Made by a program: the position numbers and the translations under genes
Shown: positions 1 through 7,141 of the stretch, piece after piece
Position numbering within the stretch: position 1 is the first letter of the stretch
Layout: each line of letters opens with the position of its first letter
The notes under the pieces: generated by a model
Told to the model about the DNA's origin: nothing
The model's input: the letters and a program-made list of their open reading frames with translations, nothing else
Databases searched by the model: none
Source of the DNA: an uncultured Opitutaceae bacterium
Lineage (GTDB): Bacteria > Verrucomicrobiota > Verrucomicrobiia > Opitutales > Opitutaceae
Assembly (NCBI GenBank): GCA_903885525.1
Contig: CAISJA010000182.1
Location: 1-11,755, forward strand
Direction of reading: 5' to 3'
Length of the DNA stretch: 11,755 bases

Positions 1-6
1 ACCTAA

Positions 7-213
7 TCGGCGCTGGACAGTATCTGGCTCTGGCTGCCCGCAACCCAACAGGATAAGGCAGGATTTGCCGCCGCGTTGAATCCGGAGCAGTCAGCTGCGG
101 AATCCGGCGGTCTTCCGTGGCATCTCGCCAAGGGCAGCGCCGCGGTACGCTGTCAGGTGGTTTTGCCCGATAGGGGAATTTTTTTCCCCCGCCCCTGGAT
201 GCCCGGCAATTGA
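7..213 (+). pseudogene. C-terminal fragment of an unidentified protein
   Basis: After a stop at 4-6 this frame stays open for 68 codons to a TGA at 211-213. It reads like real protein, with segments such as DSIWLWLPATQQDK, LPWHLAKGSAAVR and GIFFPRPWMPGN. Roughly two thirds of its codons end in G or C, although the DNA just downstream is AT-rich. It has no ATG until codon 65, and only weak TTG/GTG candidates inside. The best reading is the 3' end of a gene whose reading frame is broken near position 6, or a leftover of a deleted gene. The family is not recognised. Chance openness in GC-rich DNA is the main alternative. Confidence 0.35.
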
Positions 214-239
214 GCCAGATACAGTTTTTTTAATATATT
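210..239 (+). promoter_or_regulatory. Candidate sigma70-type promoter of the glycosylation operon
   Basis: TTGAGC at 210-215 matches four of six bases of the -35 consensus. TATATT at 234-239 matches five of six of the -10 consensus, with an 18-nt spacer. The elements lie at the edge of the only AT-rich stretch of the window (about 221-275), directly upstream of the first gene of an eight-gene co-directional cluster. A transcript starting near 246 would have a leader of about 120 nt before the ATG at 366. The -35 box overlaps the stop codon of the upstream fragment. This is a pattern match only; the organism's true sigma consensus is unknown. Confidence 0.35.
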
Positions 240-365
240 TCTAAACGTTGTATTTCATTATTTTGCACAACAATAGGGCAAATTGGCCTCTGATTTGCAG
301 ATGTCCTCAGCGACTGATTGCAACCGCAAGTCTCGCGGCAACCTCCATCCTGCACCTCCATCGCC

Positions 366-1013
366 ATGTCTCTTGTGTCGACCCCCATTGCGCCTTCGCC
401 AACTGATCCGAAGTCGTTGGCTACACCAGACTTTCGTGCCGCCCTCACTTGGTCAGACAGTCTTGACCGTTATCGGGAGGCTTTCCAATTCACCACCACC
501 ACGCTCAATCCCGAGGAGATGGAGCAGACTCGGGATGTCTTTAACAACTGCCGGGGCTTGATTGTATTCACCGGGATCGGCCAGAATGGATCGCTGGCGC
601 AAAAGATCTCGATGACCTACAACTCATTGTCGATCAGGAGCATTTGCCTCGATGCGACCGCCGCCCTTCACGGCACAATGGGGCTTCTCACCAAGGAGGA
701 CATCGTGGTCCCGCTCTCCCGGAGCGGTAATACCTCCGAATTGCTTATTTTCCTCCGCTCCTGCCATCGCATCAGCTTCGATCGCATTCTGGCAGTCCAC
801 AGCAATCCCGCCTCGGAGATGGTGAAGCTGGCACGTTGGAGTCTGGAAATTCCCATCCCCTATGAGGCCGACCATCTCAATCTGGCTCCCACGGTCTCAT
901 CCGTTTGCTTTCTGGCTGTATTGCAAGCCCTTGCCGTGGACATCGCCAATCGGCGTGGACTCACGCATGATCAATTCGTGAAGACCCACCCCGGTGGCAC
1001 ACTGGGCAAATAA
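366..1013 (+). CDS. SIS-domain sugar-phosphate isomerase, KdsD/GutQ-like, without CBS domains
   Basis: The 215-residue product is an aldose/ketose phosphate isomerase of the KdsD/KpsF/GutQ type (the family reaction is D-ribulose 5-P to D-arabinose 5-P). It shows the phosphate-binding loop LSRSGNTSE (118-125), the LHGTMGLLTKEDIV segment (101-114, compare AAHGDLGMVTPQDVV), EADHLNLAPT (167-176) and the terminal HPGGTLGK (208-215). Aligned from memory to E. coli KdsD, H88, E111, E152 and H193 correspond to H102, E125, E167 and H208. The catalytic lysine K59 (GMGKSG) is Q73 here (GIGQNG). The protein stops exactly where the tandem CBS domains would begin; single-domain members are known. ATG 366 was chosen over TTG 318, which would add 16 unconserved residues. 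It is the first gene of the operon, followed by a kinase/nucleotidyltransferase and a HAD phosphatase, so it probably makes the sugar phosphate that those enzymes activate. Exact substrate is unknown. Confidence 0.85.
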   Translation: MSLVSTPIAPSPTDPKSLATPDFRAALTWSDSLDRYREAFQFTTTTLNPEEMEQTRDVFNNCRGLIVFTGIGQNGSLAQKISMTYNSLSIRSICLDATAALHGTMGLLTKEDIVVPLSRSGNTSELLIFLRSCHRISFDRILAVHSNPASEMVKLARWSLEIPIPYEADHLNLAPTVSSVCFLAVLQALAVDIANRRGLTHDQFVKTHPGGTLGK

Positions 1014-1042
1014 CCTTCGGCCACCCCTGATCTCCCCACCGC

Positions 1043-2596
1043 ATGGCCCCGATCAAGCCCGTCCGACACGTCATTGTTCAAGCAGGCGGGAAAGGATCTC
1101 GTCTGGAGCACTACTGCTGGAACAAGCCCAAGTGCCTGGTCCCCGTCAACGGCTCCACCATCCTTTACTCCCTGTTCCAGCGATTCGACCGCGAAACGGA
1201 ATTCATCGTCATCGGCAACACCCACTTCGAAGTTTTGCAGCGGGTGCTGAAAACCTTTCCGCCCGAGCATAAGGTTGCACTCGTGCGCGGATCGATTCCC
1301 GGAACGATCGATGGCCTCAACGAGGCCATCCAGCTCCTGCCCGACGACTCCACGCCCTTCCTCGTCGTCTGGAGCGACATCTATTTCGAGGAAGTCCCGC
1401 AGGCCTTCCTCACCGCTCCCGACAATGTCCTGACGGTCGGCGTCACCCGGGCCTTCCCGTGCCGCTGGCGGATGGGCACCTCCCATGCTCTGGAGGAGCG
1501 GACGACGCCCAACGAGGGAGTTTTCGGTCTATTTAAAGTGCCTGACCGCACCTGGCTGGCCGGCCTTCCCCCGGAGGGTGGCGAGTTTGTGCGCTGGCTC
1601 GCCCAGCGTCGCCTGCCGATGCACCGCGAGTACTTCGACCGCATGAAGGAGTACGGCACACTGGAGGCCCTTCATTCCTGTTGGGCCGAAAGCTCCTACT
1701 GCCGCTTCTTCAATGAGGTAAGCTTCGTTGGCAACACCGTCGTCAAGCGCGCAAAATACGAATCGCATGCCCACCTCATCGCCGATGAGCTTTCCTGGTA
1801 TGGCTACGTCCAGGAACGCGGTTATCGCAACACCCCCAGGGTAATTGAACGGGCTCCGATGACGCTGGAGCGCGTGAGCGGCCATCACCCCTTCGACCTG
1901 CCGTCAAATTTCAAGAACCGGCGACTGGTGCTCGAACGTATATTTGATGCGTTGACCGCGCTTCACTCACTGGAGCCGTCGATCCCGGCCAAGAGGGAGG
2001 ATGCCCGTCAAATCTATCTCACGAAGACGATCCAGCGATTGGCGAACTTCCGTGCGCTCGCCCCGGAGTACGCCAGCCAGGAAAGCATCGTGGTGAACGG
2101 CTACCCCTGCCGCAATCCTCTCCATCCGACGCACCAAGCCTGGTTCGAATCGCTCGTCGAGGCGGTCATGCCCGAAATTTTCAGCGTCATCCACGGCGAC
2201 CCCACCTTTTCCAACACCCTCGTCACCGACGATGCGGAAATCCGCTTCATCGATTCGCGGGGCCGCTTCGGTAGCTCCGCCATCTACGGGGATCCCTTCT
2301 ACGACTGGGGCAAGCTGTATTATTCGGTGGTGGGAGGCTACGATCAGTTCAATCGCCGGCAGTTCCTGCTCGCGCTTGAGCCGGGCAATGTGGAGCTGTC
2401 GATCCGCAACTCCGGCTGGGCCCACCTCAGCGGCATGTTCGAATCGCGCTTCAAGCCGGCCGACCTGCGCCGCCTCAAGATCGTGCACGCCCTGATTTGG
2501 TTCGGGCTGTCGGGATACGTGCAGGACGACTACGACTCCATTCTCGGCGCCTTCTTCAAGGGCATCCTCGAGATCAATCACGTCACCGACGCATGA
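1043..2596 (+). CDS. Bifunctional sugar-1-phosphate nucleotidyltransferase / APH-type sugar kinase
   Basis: This 517-residue protein is a two-domain fusion. Residues about 7-240 are a nucleotidyltransferase of the GlmU/MurU/LicC fold: the nucleotide-binding loop QAGGKGSR (13-20), the KPK segment (28-30) that carries the usual lysine, and VVWSDIYF (108-115), where D112 is a candidate metal ligand. Residues about 265-510 resemble the aminoglycoside phosphotransferase/choline kinase family: the Brenner motif HGDPTFSN (384-391), the metal-binding FIDSRG (402-407) and the GDPFYDWGKL segment (416-425). The kinase would put phosphate on the anomeric carbon of a sugar or on an alcohol, and the N-terminal domain would then add the nucleotide to give an NDP-activated donor. 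Separate AmgK plus MurU and LicA plus LicC are functional parallels. The nucleotide and sugar cannot be read from sequence. Its stop overlaps the next start (ATGA), which suggests translational coupling to the HAD phosphatase. Confidence 0.85.
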   Translation: MAPIKPVRHVIVQAGGKGSRLEHYCWNKPKCLVPVNGSTILYSLFQRFDRETEFIVIGNTHFEVLQRVLKTFPPEHKVALVRGSIPGTIDGLNEAIQLLPDDSTPFLVVWSDIYFEEVPQAFLTAPDNVLTVGVTRAFPCRWRMGTSHALEERTTPNEGVFGLFKVPDRTWLAGLPPEGGEFVRWLAQRRLPMHREYFDRMKEYGTLEALHSCWAESSYCRFFNEVSFVGNTVVKRAKYESHAHLIADELSWYGYVQERGYRNTPRVIERAPMTLERVSGHHPFDLPSNFKNRRLVLERIFDALTALHSLEPSIPAKREDARQIYLTKTIQRLANFRALAPEYASQESIVVNGYPCRNPLHPTHQAWFESLVEAVMPEIFSVIHGDPTFSNTLVTDDAEIRFIDSRGRFGSSAIYGDPFYDWGKLYYSVVGGYDQFNRRQFLLALEPGNVELSIRNSGWAHLSGMFESRFKPADLRRLKIVHALIWFGLSGYVQDDYDSILGAFFKGILEINHVTDA

Positions 2597-2964
2597 AGCT
2601 GGTCCTGAGTACACTGCCAAAAACTTGGCTCTTTGATCTCGATGGGCTGCTGGTGGCCCACAATGGCCATCTCCGCGAAGGCGATCGCCTCCTGCCCGGG
2701 GTGCAGGAGTTTTGGCAACAGCTGGGCCAGAAGGACCGGATTGTGCTGTTGACCGCCCGGACTGCCGCCGAGGCGGCCGCCGCCCGCGATTTCCTTGTCC
2801 GCGCCGGGCTGCGGGTGGATCAGATCCTGGCCGACTGCCCCCTGGGTGAGCGCATTCTCCTCAATGACGCCAAGCCCTCTGGCCTTTGCACCGCCCATGC
2901 CGTCTGCCTGCCCCGCGATGCCGGGCTGGCCGGTCTTTCGGTAAAACTCGACCCCGAACTCTAA
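2593..2964 (+). CDS. Small HAD-superfamily phosphatase of glycan clusters
   Basis: The 123-residue product has HAD motif I as FDLDGLL (14-20; nucleophile D15, general acid D17), motif II as LTAR (53-56; T54), and a conserved RILLNDAKPSG block (87-97) with N91/D92 in the motif IV position. There is no room for a cap domain, so it is a capless (C0) phosphatase acting on small sugar phosphates. No clear motif III lysine precedes motif IV; K94 is a possible substitute. An upstream ATG at 2497 in the same frame lies inside the preceding gene and gives a basic, non-HAD extension, so the coupled ATG at 2593 was chosen. In this context it could remove the non-anomeric phosphate from a sugar bisphosphate, as GmhB does, or dephosphorylate a sugar before the kinase acts, as MupP does. 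It is not close to KdsC, whose motif I differs. Confidence 0.8.
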   Translation: MKLVLSTLPKTWLFDLDGLLVAHNGHLREGDRLLPGVQEFWQQLGQKDRIVLLTARTAAEAAAARDFLVRAGLRVDQILADCPLGERILLNDAKPSGLCTAHAVCLPRDAGLAGLSVKLDPEL

Positions 2965-2975
2965 CCCATCCTGCC

Positions 2976-3848
2976 ATGCAAGCCCCCGCTGATGTCTGCG
3001 TCCTCGTTGCCCAACACGGAATTGGCGACCACTACATCGTCGCTGGATTCGCGGAGGCGGTCGCCCGCGAGACCAACGCCAAGGTCTGGCTGGCCGGGCG
3101 CCGCGACCTGGCCTTCCTCGCCCAGCTCTTTCCCGCCGTCCAAAGCTACGTGCACTGGCCGGATCACATGAACGCGGAAATAATCATGACGCTACAGCCG
3201 AGCCCCGGCCGGTATTATTTCGCCCATTTCCCCCGCATGGATCTGGTGCGGGCGGTCGGATTCAAGGACTTCCATTTTCTCGACGCCTATCGGGTGCGCC
3301 TGTTCCTGCCAGAGGAGGCGACCTTGAGCCCGGCCAGGCTTCCCACGGAACCGGAGCTCGCCGCGGCCCGCAACTTCCTGACGCAGCACGAGTGTGTCCC
3401 GGGCCAGACCGTGATCCTCAACATCGATGCGCGGACCACCGCCCTCGGCGGCGTGGATCCGCGCTACTGGACGCTGCTCGCCTCGGCCTTGCGCGCCCAC
3501 GGCTTGCAGCCTTTGATCAACCAGGGGCCGACCACCGAGATCGCCGAGGGCATGCGCGGTGCCCCCTTCGCCCTCTCCGACTACCGCGCGATTGTCATGG
3601 CCGCAGGCGCCGTTTGCAGCGTCCGCTCCGGCGTCTCCGACTTGGTGTCCAATCTGCCGGTGCCTCAGGTCGTGGTCTACCCCGACGCCCGCTATCTGGG
3701 CGGCCCACTGATCCGGGGGACCACACTGACGAAATTCGGTTTGCCCCAGCCTCCCTTCGAGGTCCTGGCCCGCCGGGGTTCCGTCCAGAACGACGTCCGC
3801 CTCATCAGCCAGCATCTCAAGTCCGTATTCACCCAAGTCGCAGTCTGA
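2976..3848 (+). CDS. GT9-like (heptosyltransferase-fold) glycosyltransferase
   Basis: This 290-residue protein resembles the ADP-heptose:LPS heptosyltransferase family (GT9, GT-B fold). The N-terminus reads VLVAQHGIGDHYIVAGF (9-25); the GxGD pattern with D18 matches the loop that carries the proposed catalytic Asp of WaaC. The C-terminal half has the nucleotide-sugar-binding pattern: VILNIDARTTALGG (146-159, a strand followed by a loop), then helices, LQPLINQGP (177-185) and VCSVRSGVSDLVSNL (213-227), which corresponds to the S(V/T)DTGxxHLA segment of GT9. It is somewhat shorter than typical heptosyltransferases (about 320-350 residues). The start at ATG 2976 lies 11 nt after the HAD stop; an upstream extension to 2886 would overlap the HAD gene with unrelated sequence. 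It is cytoplasmic or membrane-peripheral, with no membrane segment. Since the upstream cassette looks like heptose-activation logic, this enzyme could use its product. Similarity is moderate, so donor and acceptor are unknown. Confidence 0.55.
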   Translation: MQAPADVCVLVAQHGIGDHYIVAGFAEAVARETNAKVWLAGRRDLAFLAQLFPAVQSYVHWPDHMNAEIIMTLQPSPGRYYFAHFPRMDLVRAVGFKDFHFLDAYRVRLFLPEEATLSPARLPTEPELAAARNFLTQHECVPGQTVILNIDARTTALGGVDPRYWTLLASALRAHGLQPLINQGPTTEIAEGMRGAPFALSDYRAIVMAAGAVCSVRSGVSDLVSNLPVPQVVVYPDARYLGGPLIRGTTLTKFGLPQPPFEVLARRGSVQNDVRLISQHLKSVFTQVAV

Positions 3849-3860
3849 TTGCCCTGTACT

Positions 3861-4880
3861 ATGATTCCGCGAAATCTCTACCCGCCCAAGGTCTCCACCG
3901 CGGCGTTTTTCCAGGACCTGTCGGGGTTGGTAACCCTGTTGCAGCAGAACATCCTGATCGAGCGCATCCTTGTCGTCACCGACGCGAGTTATGTGCAACG
4001 GACCGGCGGGCTTCCGCTGCAGCCCCCTTTCACCGTCTTCGCCGCCCCCGCCGACGTCACCCCGGACTTCCTCTCGCAGTTCCACCCCAAGCGCACCCAC
4101 GTGCTGTACGGTGTCGAATGCAACTCGGACGGCCTGCCCGCGATCGAGCGCATTGTGCAGGCGGGCTTTAAGTTCTCGCCCTTTGGCGGCGCGCCGGTCG
4201 GATCCTACGCCTATGAAAACGGGGCCGCCCTCGCCACGGTGGAGCGCCAGTTTGTCCACCAGCAATTGGCTGGCTACGCCAAGTTCGAGGACCCCGGCTC
4301 CTCCGAGGATTTCATCAACCTCTGCCAGGCGCTGGAGACCACCCGGGCGGTCCCCGGGGCCATCATCGAGATCGGCTGCTTCCGCGGGAGCAGCTCCTCC
4401 GTGCTGCTGGACTACGCCTTGCACAACGGCTTCGACCGCAAGTTCTATTTCTTCGACACCTTTGACGGATTCTCCTACGAGACCGCCCGCAGCTCTTCCG
4501 ATGCGATGTGGCAGAACACGCATGCGACCGAGGGGCAGGAGGTGGTGCAAAAGCGCCTGGCCGACATTGGATACCCCCACCTTGAGGTCAAACGCGCCAA
4601 CATCATCACCGACCCGCTGCCGCCTGAAATCACCCAGGTAGCCGTGGCCAACGTCGATGTGGACCTTTACGAGGCGGTGCAAGCCGGACTCAGCAAGGTG
4701 GCGGACCTCATCCCGCCGGGCGGTATCCTCATTTGCGAGGACGCGGGGCACACTCCCAACCTCATTGGGGCTCGTCTGGCTCTGCAGCAGTTCATGGGCA
4801 GCACCCAGGGCCGGCGCTTCACCCAGCTCTTTCTCCCCTCTGGCCAGGCTTTCCTCGTTGCCCACGCCCCCGTCTCCTAA
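3861..4880 (+). CDS. TylF/macrocin-type O-methyltransferase with extra N-terminal region
   Basis: The product is 339 residues long. Residues about 145-339 form a SAM-dependent methyltransferase of the TylF/NovP family, which methylates sugar hydroxyls. The signatures are the SAM-binding loop IIEIGCFRGSSSSVL (168-182), FYFFDTFDGFSYE (195-207), the family hallmark NVDVDLYEAV (264-273) and GGILICEDAG (287-296), where the usual DD metal pair is E293/D294, followed by GARLAL (303-308). The first 140 or so residues are not part of the usual fold (family members are often about 250 residues) and match nothing I recognise. ATG 3861 is 12 nt after the preceding stop; TTG 3849 in the same frame would add only four residues. 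In this operon it most likely O-methylates a sugar of the glycan built by the neighbouring glycosyltransferases. Confidence 0.85.
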   Translation: MIPRNLYPPKVSTAAFFQDLSGLVTLLQQNILIERILVVTDASYVQRTGGLPLQPPFTVFAAPADVTPDFLSQFHPKRTHVLYGVECNSDGLPAIERIVQAGFKFSPFGGAPVGSYAYENGAALATVERQFVHQQLAGYAKFEDPGSSEDFINLCQALETTRAVPGAIIEIGCFRGSSSSVLLDYALHNGFDRKFYFFDTFDGFSYETARSSSDAMWQNTHATEGQEVVQKRLADIGYPHLEVKRANIITDPLPPEITQVAVANVDVDLYEAVQAGLSKVADLIPPGGILICEDAGHTPNLIGARLALQQFMGSTQGRRFTQLFLPSGQAFLVAHAPVS

Positions 4881-4895
4881 ACCCGCGCCCCAACC

Positions 4896-7130
4896 ATGAG
4901 CACCATGATCGCCCCTTCCGTCGCGGAACTGAAATCCCGCCTTGATGCCGCCGCCCAGGCGGTCGACTACTACCAGTTCGAGCCTGCATCCCAACCCGCC
5001 CTCCAGCAGGCGCTGCGCGACCTCGCCGAGACCCTGGGGCAGCTCACGAAGCGGGAGCACCTGCACCCGCTGCTGCCGCGCGTCCTGGAGGTAACACGCG
5101 CCGCCTGGAACTCGGGCCTGCTCGGCACCAGGGCACCCGAGGAAAACCTGGCTGCAACCCGCCGCCTGCTCGGCTCCAACTGGCCGGGTCTGCTCGGGGC
5201 CATGCTGCTAGTTCCCTATTGGCAATGGGACGAGTCCATCGCCCTGGATGAAGTCCCGGACTGGCTTTGGGCTCACTTCGTCCAGTGGGCTTTTGTCCCC
5301 TCCTGCGTGGCGACAGAGGTGGGCGCAGCAGACCGCCAGTTGCACAAGCTTGAGCAACTGGCGGAGGATCTTAACACCTGGGCCGGGCGAAACCGGGCCG
5401 CCGCCTGTGTCGAAGCCGCCCTGAACAGCTTCGAGAAATATTGCCGCCACTATGTCCCCCAGCGCTCAACCTTGCCCCTGCGCAACTGGATGAGCGTGCG
5501 GGCCAAGGTTTACGCTCGCTGGCGGCATCACCGCGGGGCGAGAACGACCGGGACTCCCCTCCTCCCCCGGCAGGGCCGCTCGCTGAAGGTGGGGGTCATC
5601 CTGTCCGAATGGTCCGACACCCTTGAGGCCCGCACGGTATTACCCTGGATCTCCGCCCTTGATCCGACCAGCTTCTCGCTGGAACTCTTTGCGGAAACAT
5701 CCAAACCGGGTGGATTCCAGGCAGCGGTGGCGCGCTCGTTCGGACGGTTGTTCACTTTTCCGCCCCGGCTGGAGGATCGCCTAACGGCCCTGCGCAAGGC
5801 GAACCTCGACATCCTCGTCTATGCCGGTCCGCTGGCGCACCAAAACGAGTTCCAGCTGGCGCTCCATCGCATCGCCCCCCTGCAGGTGGTACTGGATGGC
5901 TGCTCCCATCTGGCTGGTCTGCCTGACATCGAGCTTCACCTTACCGGCTCCCCCGGCGAGTCCGACTCACCGGCCCGGGCCTTCGGCCACTTCCGGTCCC
6001 CCGGCTGGGCCTGGGATGCGGAAACCGCCCCGGCAGCCTTTGAGCTCGCCGACCGGGCCAAGCTCGGCTTGCGCCCCACCGGCCAGATCTTCGTGTCTGC
6101 GCCGCAGCTCGCGCAGCTGAGTCCGGAAATTCTGCAGGCATGGTCATCCCTGCTCAAGGCCGAGCCCGAAAGCTCGCTCCTGTTGCTGTTGCCCCCCAGC
6201 TCCGACACCTTTGTGCTTGAGCAGGTCTTCAGCCGCCTGACCGCGACCACCGGACTGGAGCCAGGCCGGATCGTGATTTCCCTCGGGGACCCACGCACGG
6301 CACTGCCGCTGGGGGACGTCTACCTCGATACCTATCCCCAGTCGGCCCCTGCTTCCTTTCTGGCCGCCCTCGCCGCCGGCCTTCCGACGGTTGTCTGGAA
6401 AGGCCATCCTGACCGCTCCCAAACCGCCGCGAGCATCCTCAGCCATCTGGACCAGTCCTCCCCTATCTCCGTCGACCCGGCAGACTACGTGGCCAGGGCC
6501 CGGCAGCTTTGCCGGGAGGCTGCCCAGGGCCAGCAACCGCGCACCGGACTATCCGGCGCCCTCGACCTCCAGCTTGGGCTCCGCCATGTGCCCTACTTCG
6601 GCCAGCAATTCGGACTGTTACTGGCCCGAGCCTACGACGAGTTGGCGGAACGCGGAGCCCTGTCCGGGCAGATCACCTTGCCGACCCCCTCCGCGGAATC
6701 AGCCGCCCTGGAGAACATGGCCCGGGATGCCCTGACGCGGAAAGACCCCCGGATGGCCGCGCAACATGCCGGCTGGCTCCTCTTGCGCGACCCTCGATCG
6801 GCGGCGGCCTGCTCCATCCTCGGCCAGGCCAGCCTTCTGGCCGGCAAGCCGGGGTCGGCGGTCACATTCTGTCTGGCCGCGCTGCAAGGTCACGAACAAG
6901 AGTCGGCTCCCTGGTTCGAGTTGGGAGCAGCATTCCTCGCCGCCAATGACCCGGCCGCAGCTGACACCGCCTACCAAGCCGCCCTGCGCCGGGATCCCAT
7001 GAACTTGGATGGCTGGTTCGCCTTGGCGGAACTGGCCACCAAACGCGGCCGCCACGACGTCGCCGAACAAGCCCTGTGTTTTGCCCGGCGCATCGATCCG
7101 AAGGACCCCCGGCTGGCCGCCTTTGACTAG
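4896..7130 (+). CDS. GT41/OGT (SPINDLY)-like glycosyltransferase with C-terminal TPRs
   Basis: This 744-residue protein has three parts. Residues 1-225 are helical, rich in W, L and A, and not recognised. Residues 229-545 resemble the catalytic region of bacterial O-GlcNAc transferase-like enzymes (GT41): KVGVILSEWSD (231-241), DILVYAGPLAHQNE (305-318), APLQVVLDGCSHLAGLPD (327-344; compare RPAPIQVSWLGYPGTTGLP), then DVYLDTYPQSAPASFLAAL (474-492) and PTVVWKGHPDRSQTAASIL (497-515; compare the PVVTLPG...ASRVAASLL region). Residues 603-744 are TPR-like helical pairs, for example SAPWFELGAAFLAANDPAAA (670-689) and NLDGWFALAELATKRGRHD (703-721). Classical OGTs carry TPRs at the N-terminus, so the order is reversed. 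Several consensus positions are altered. Expected activity is transfer of a sugar in the cytoplasm to a protein or glycan, with the TPRs binding acceptor or partner. Starts at Met1 or Met4 cannot be separated. Confidence 0.7.
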   Translation: MSTMIAPSVAELKSRLDAAAQAVDYYQFEPASQPALQQALRDLAETLGQLTKREHLHPLLPRVLEVTRAAWNSGLLGTRAPEENLAATRRLLGSNWPGLLGAMLLVPYWQWDESIALDEVPDWLWAHFVQWAFVPSCVATEVGAADRQLHKLEQLAEDLNTWAGRNRAAACVEAALNSFEKYCRHYVPQRSTLPLRNWMSVRAKVYARWRHHRGARTTGTPLLPRQGRSLKVGVILSEWSDTLEARTVLPWISALDPTSFSLELFAETSKPGGFQAAVARSFGRLFTFPPRLEDRLTALRKANLDILVYAGPLAHQNEFQLALHRIAPLQVVLDGCSHLAGLPDIELHLTGSPGESDSPARAFGHFRSPGWAWDAETAPAAFELADRAKLGLRPTGQIFVSAPQLAQLSPEILQAWSSLLKAEPESSLLLLLPPSSDTFVLEQVFSRLTATTGLEPGRIVISLGDPRTALPLGDVYLDTYPQSAPASFLAALAAGLPTVVWKGHPDRSQTAASILSHLDQSSPISVDPADYVARARQLCREAAQGQQPRTGLSGALDLQLGLRHVPYFGQQFGLLLARAYDELAERGALSGQITLPTPSAESAALENMARDALTRKDPRMAAQHAGWLLLRDPRSAAACSILGQASLLAGKPGSAVTFCLAALQGHEQESAPWFELGAAFLAANDPAAADTAYQAALRRDPMNLDGWFALAELATKRGRHDVAEQALCFARRIDPKDPRLAAFD

Positions 7131-7141
7131 ACGCCTCTCCC

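Noticed and set aside
3..56. Short open frame entering from the left edge (ends ARNPTG)
   Set aside because: Seventeen codons are too few to support a gene, and the frame at 7-213 overlaps it with better content.
173..189. Inverted repeat GGGGAA-TTTTT-TTCCCC resembling a terminator
   Set aside because: The stem is six pairs, has no T-tract after it, and lies inside the protein-like frame 7-213.
318..365. TTG-initiated N-terminal extension of the isomerase
   Set aside because: The 16 added residues have no conserved character, and an ATG at 366 leaves a full SIS domain.
2497..2592. Upstream ATG for the HAD phosphatase
   Set aside because: It would overlap the preceding gene by about 100 nt and add a basic, unrelated peptide; the ATGA-coupled start gives a standard HAD N-terminus.
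3192..5066. 624-residue open frame on the minus strand
   Set aside because: It lies opposite three well-supported genes, is rich in G, E, R and A without recognisable motifs, and is a typical antisense artefact of GC-rich codon usage.
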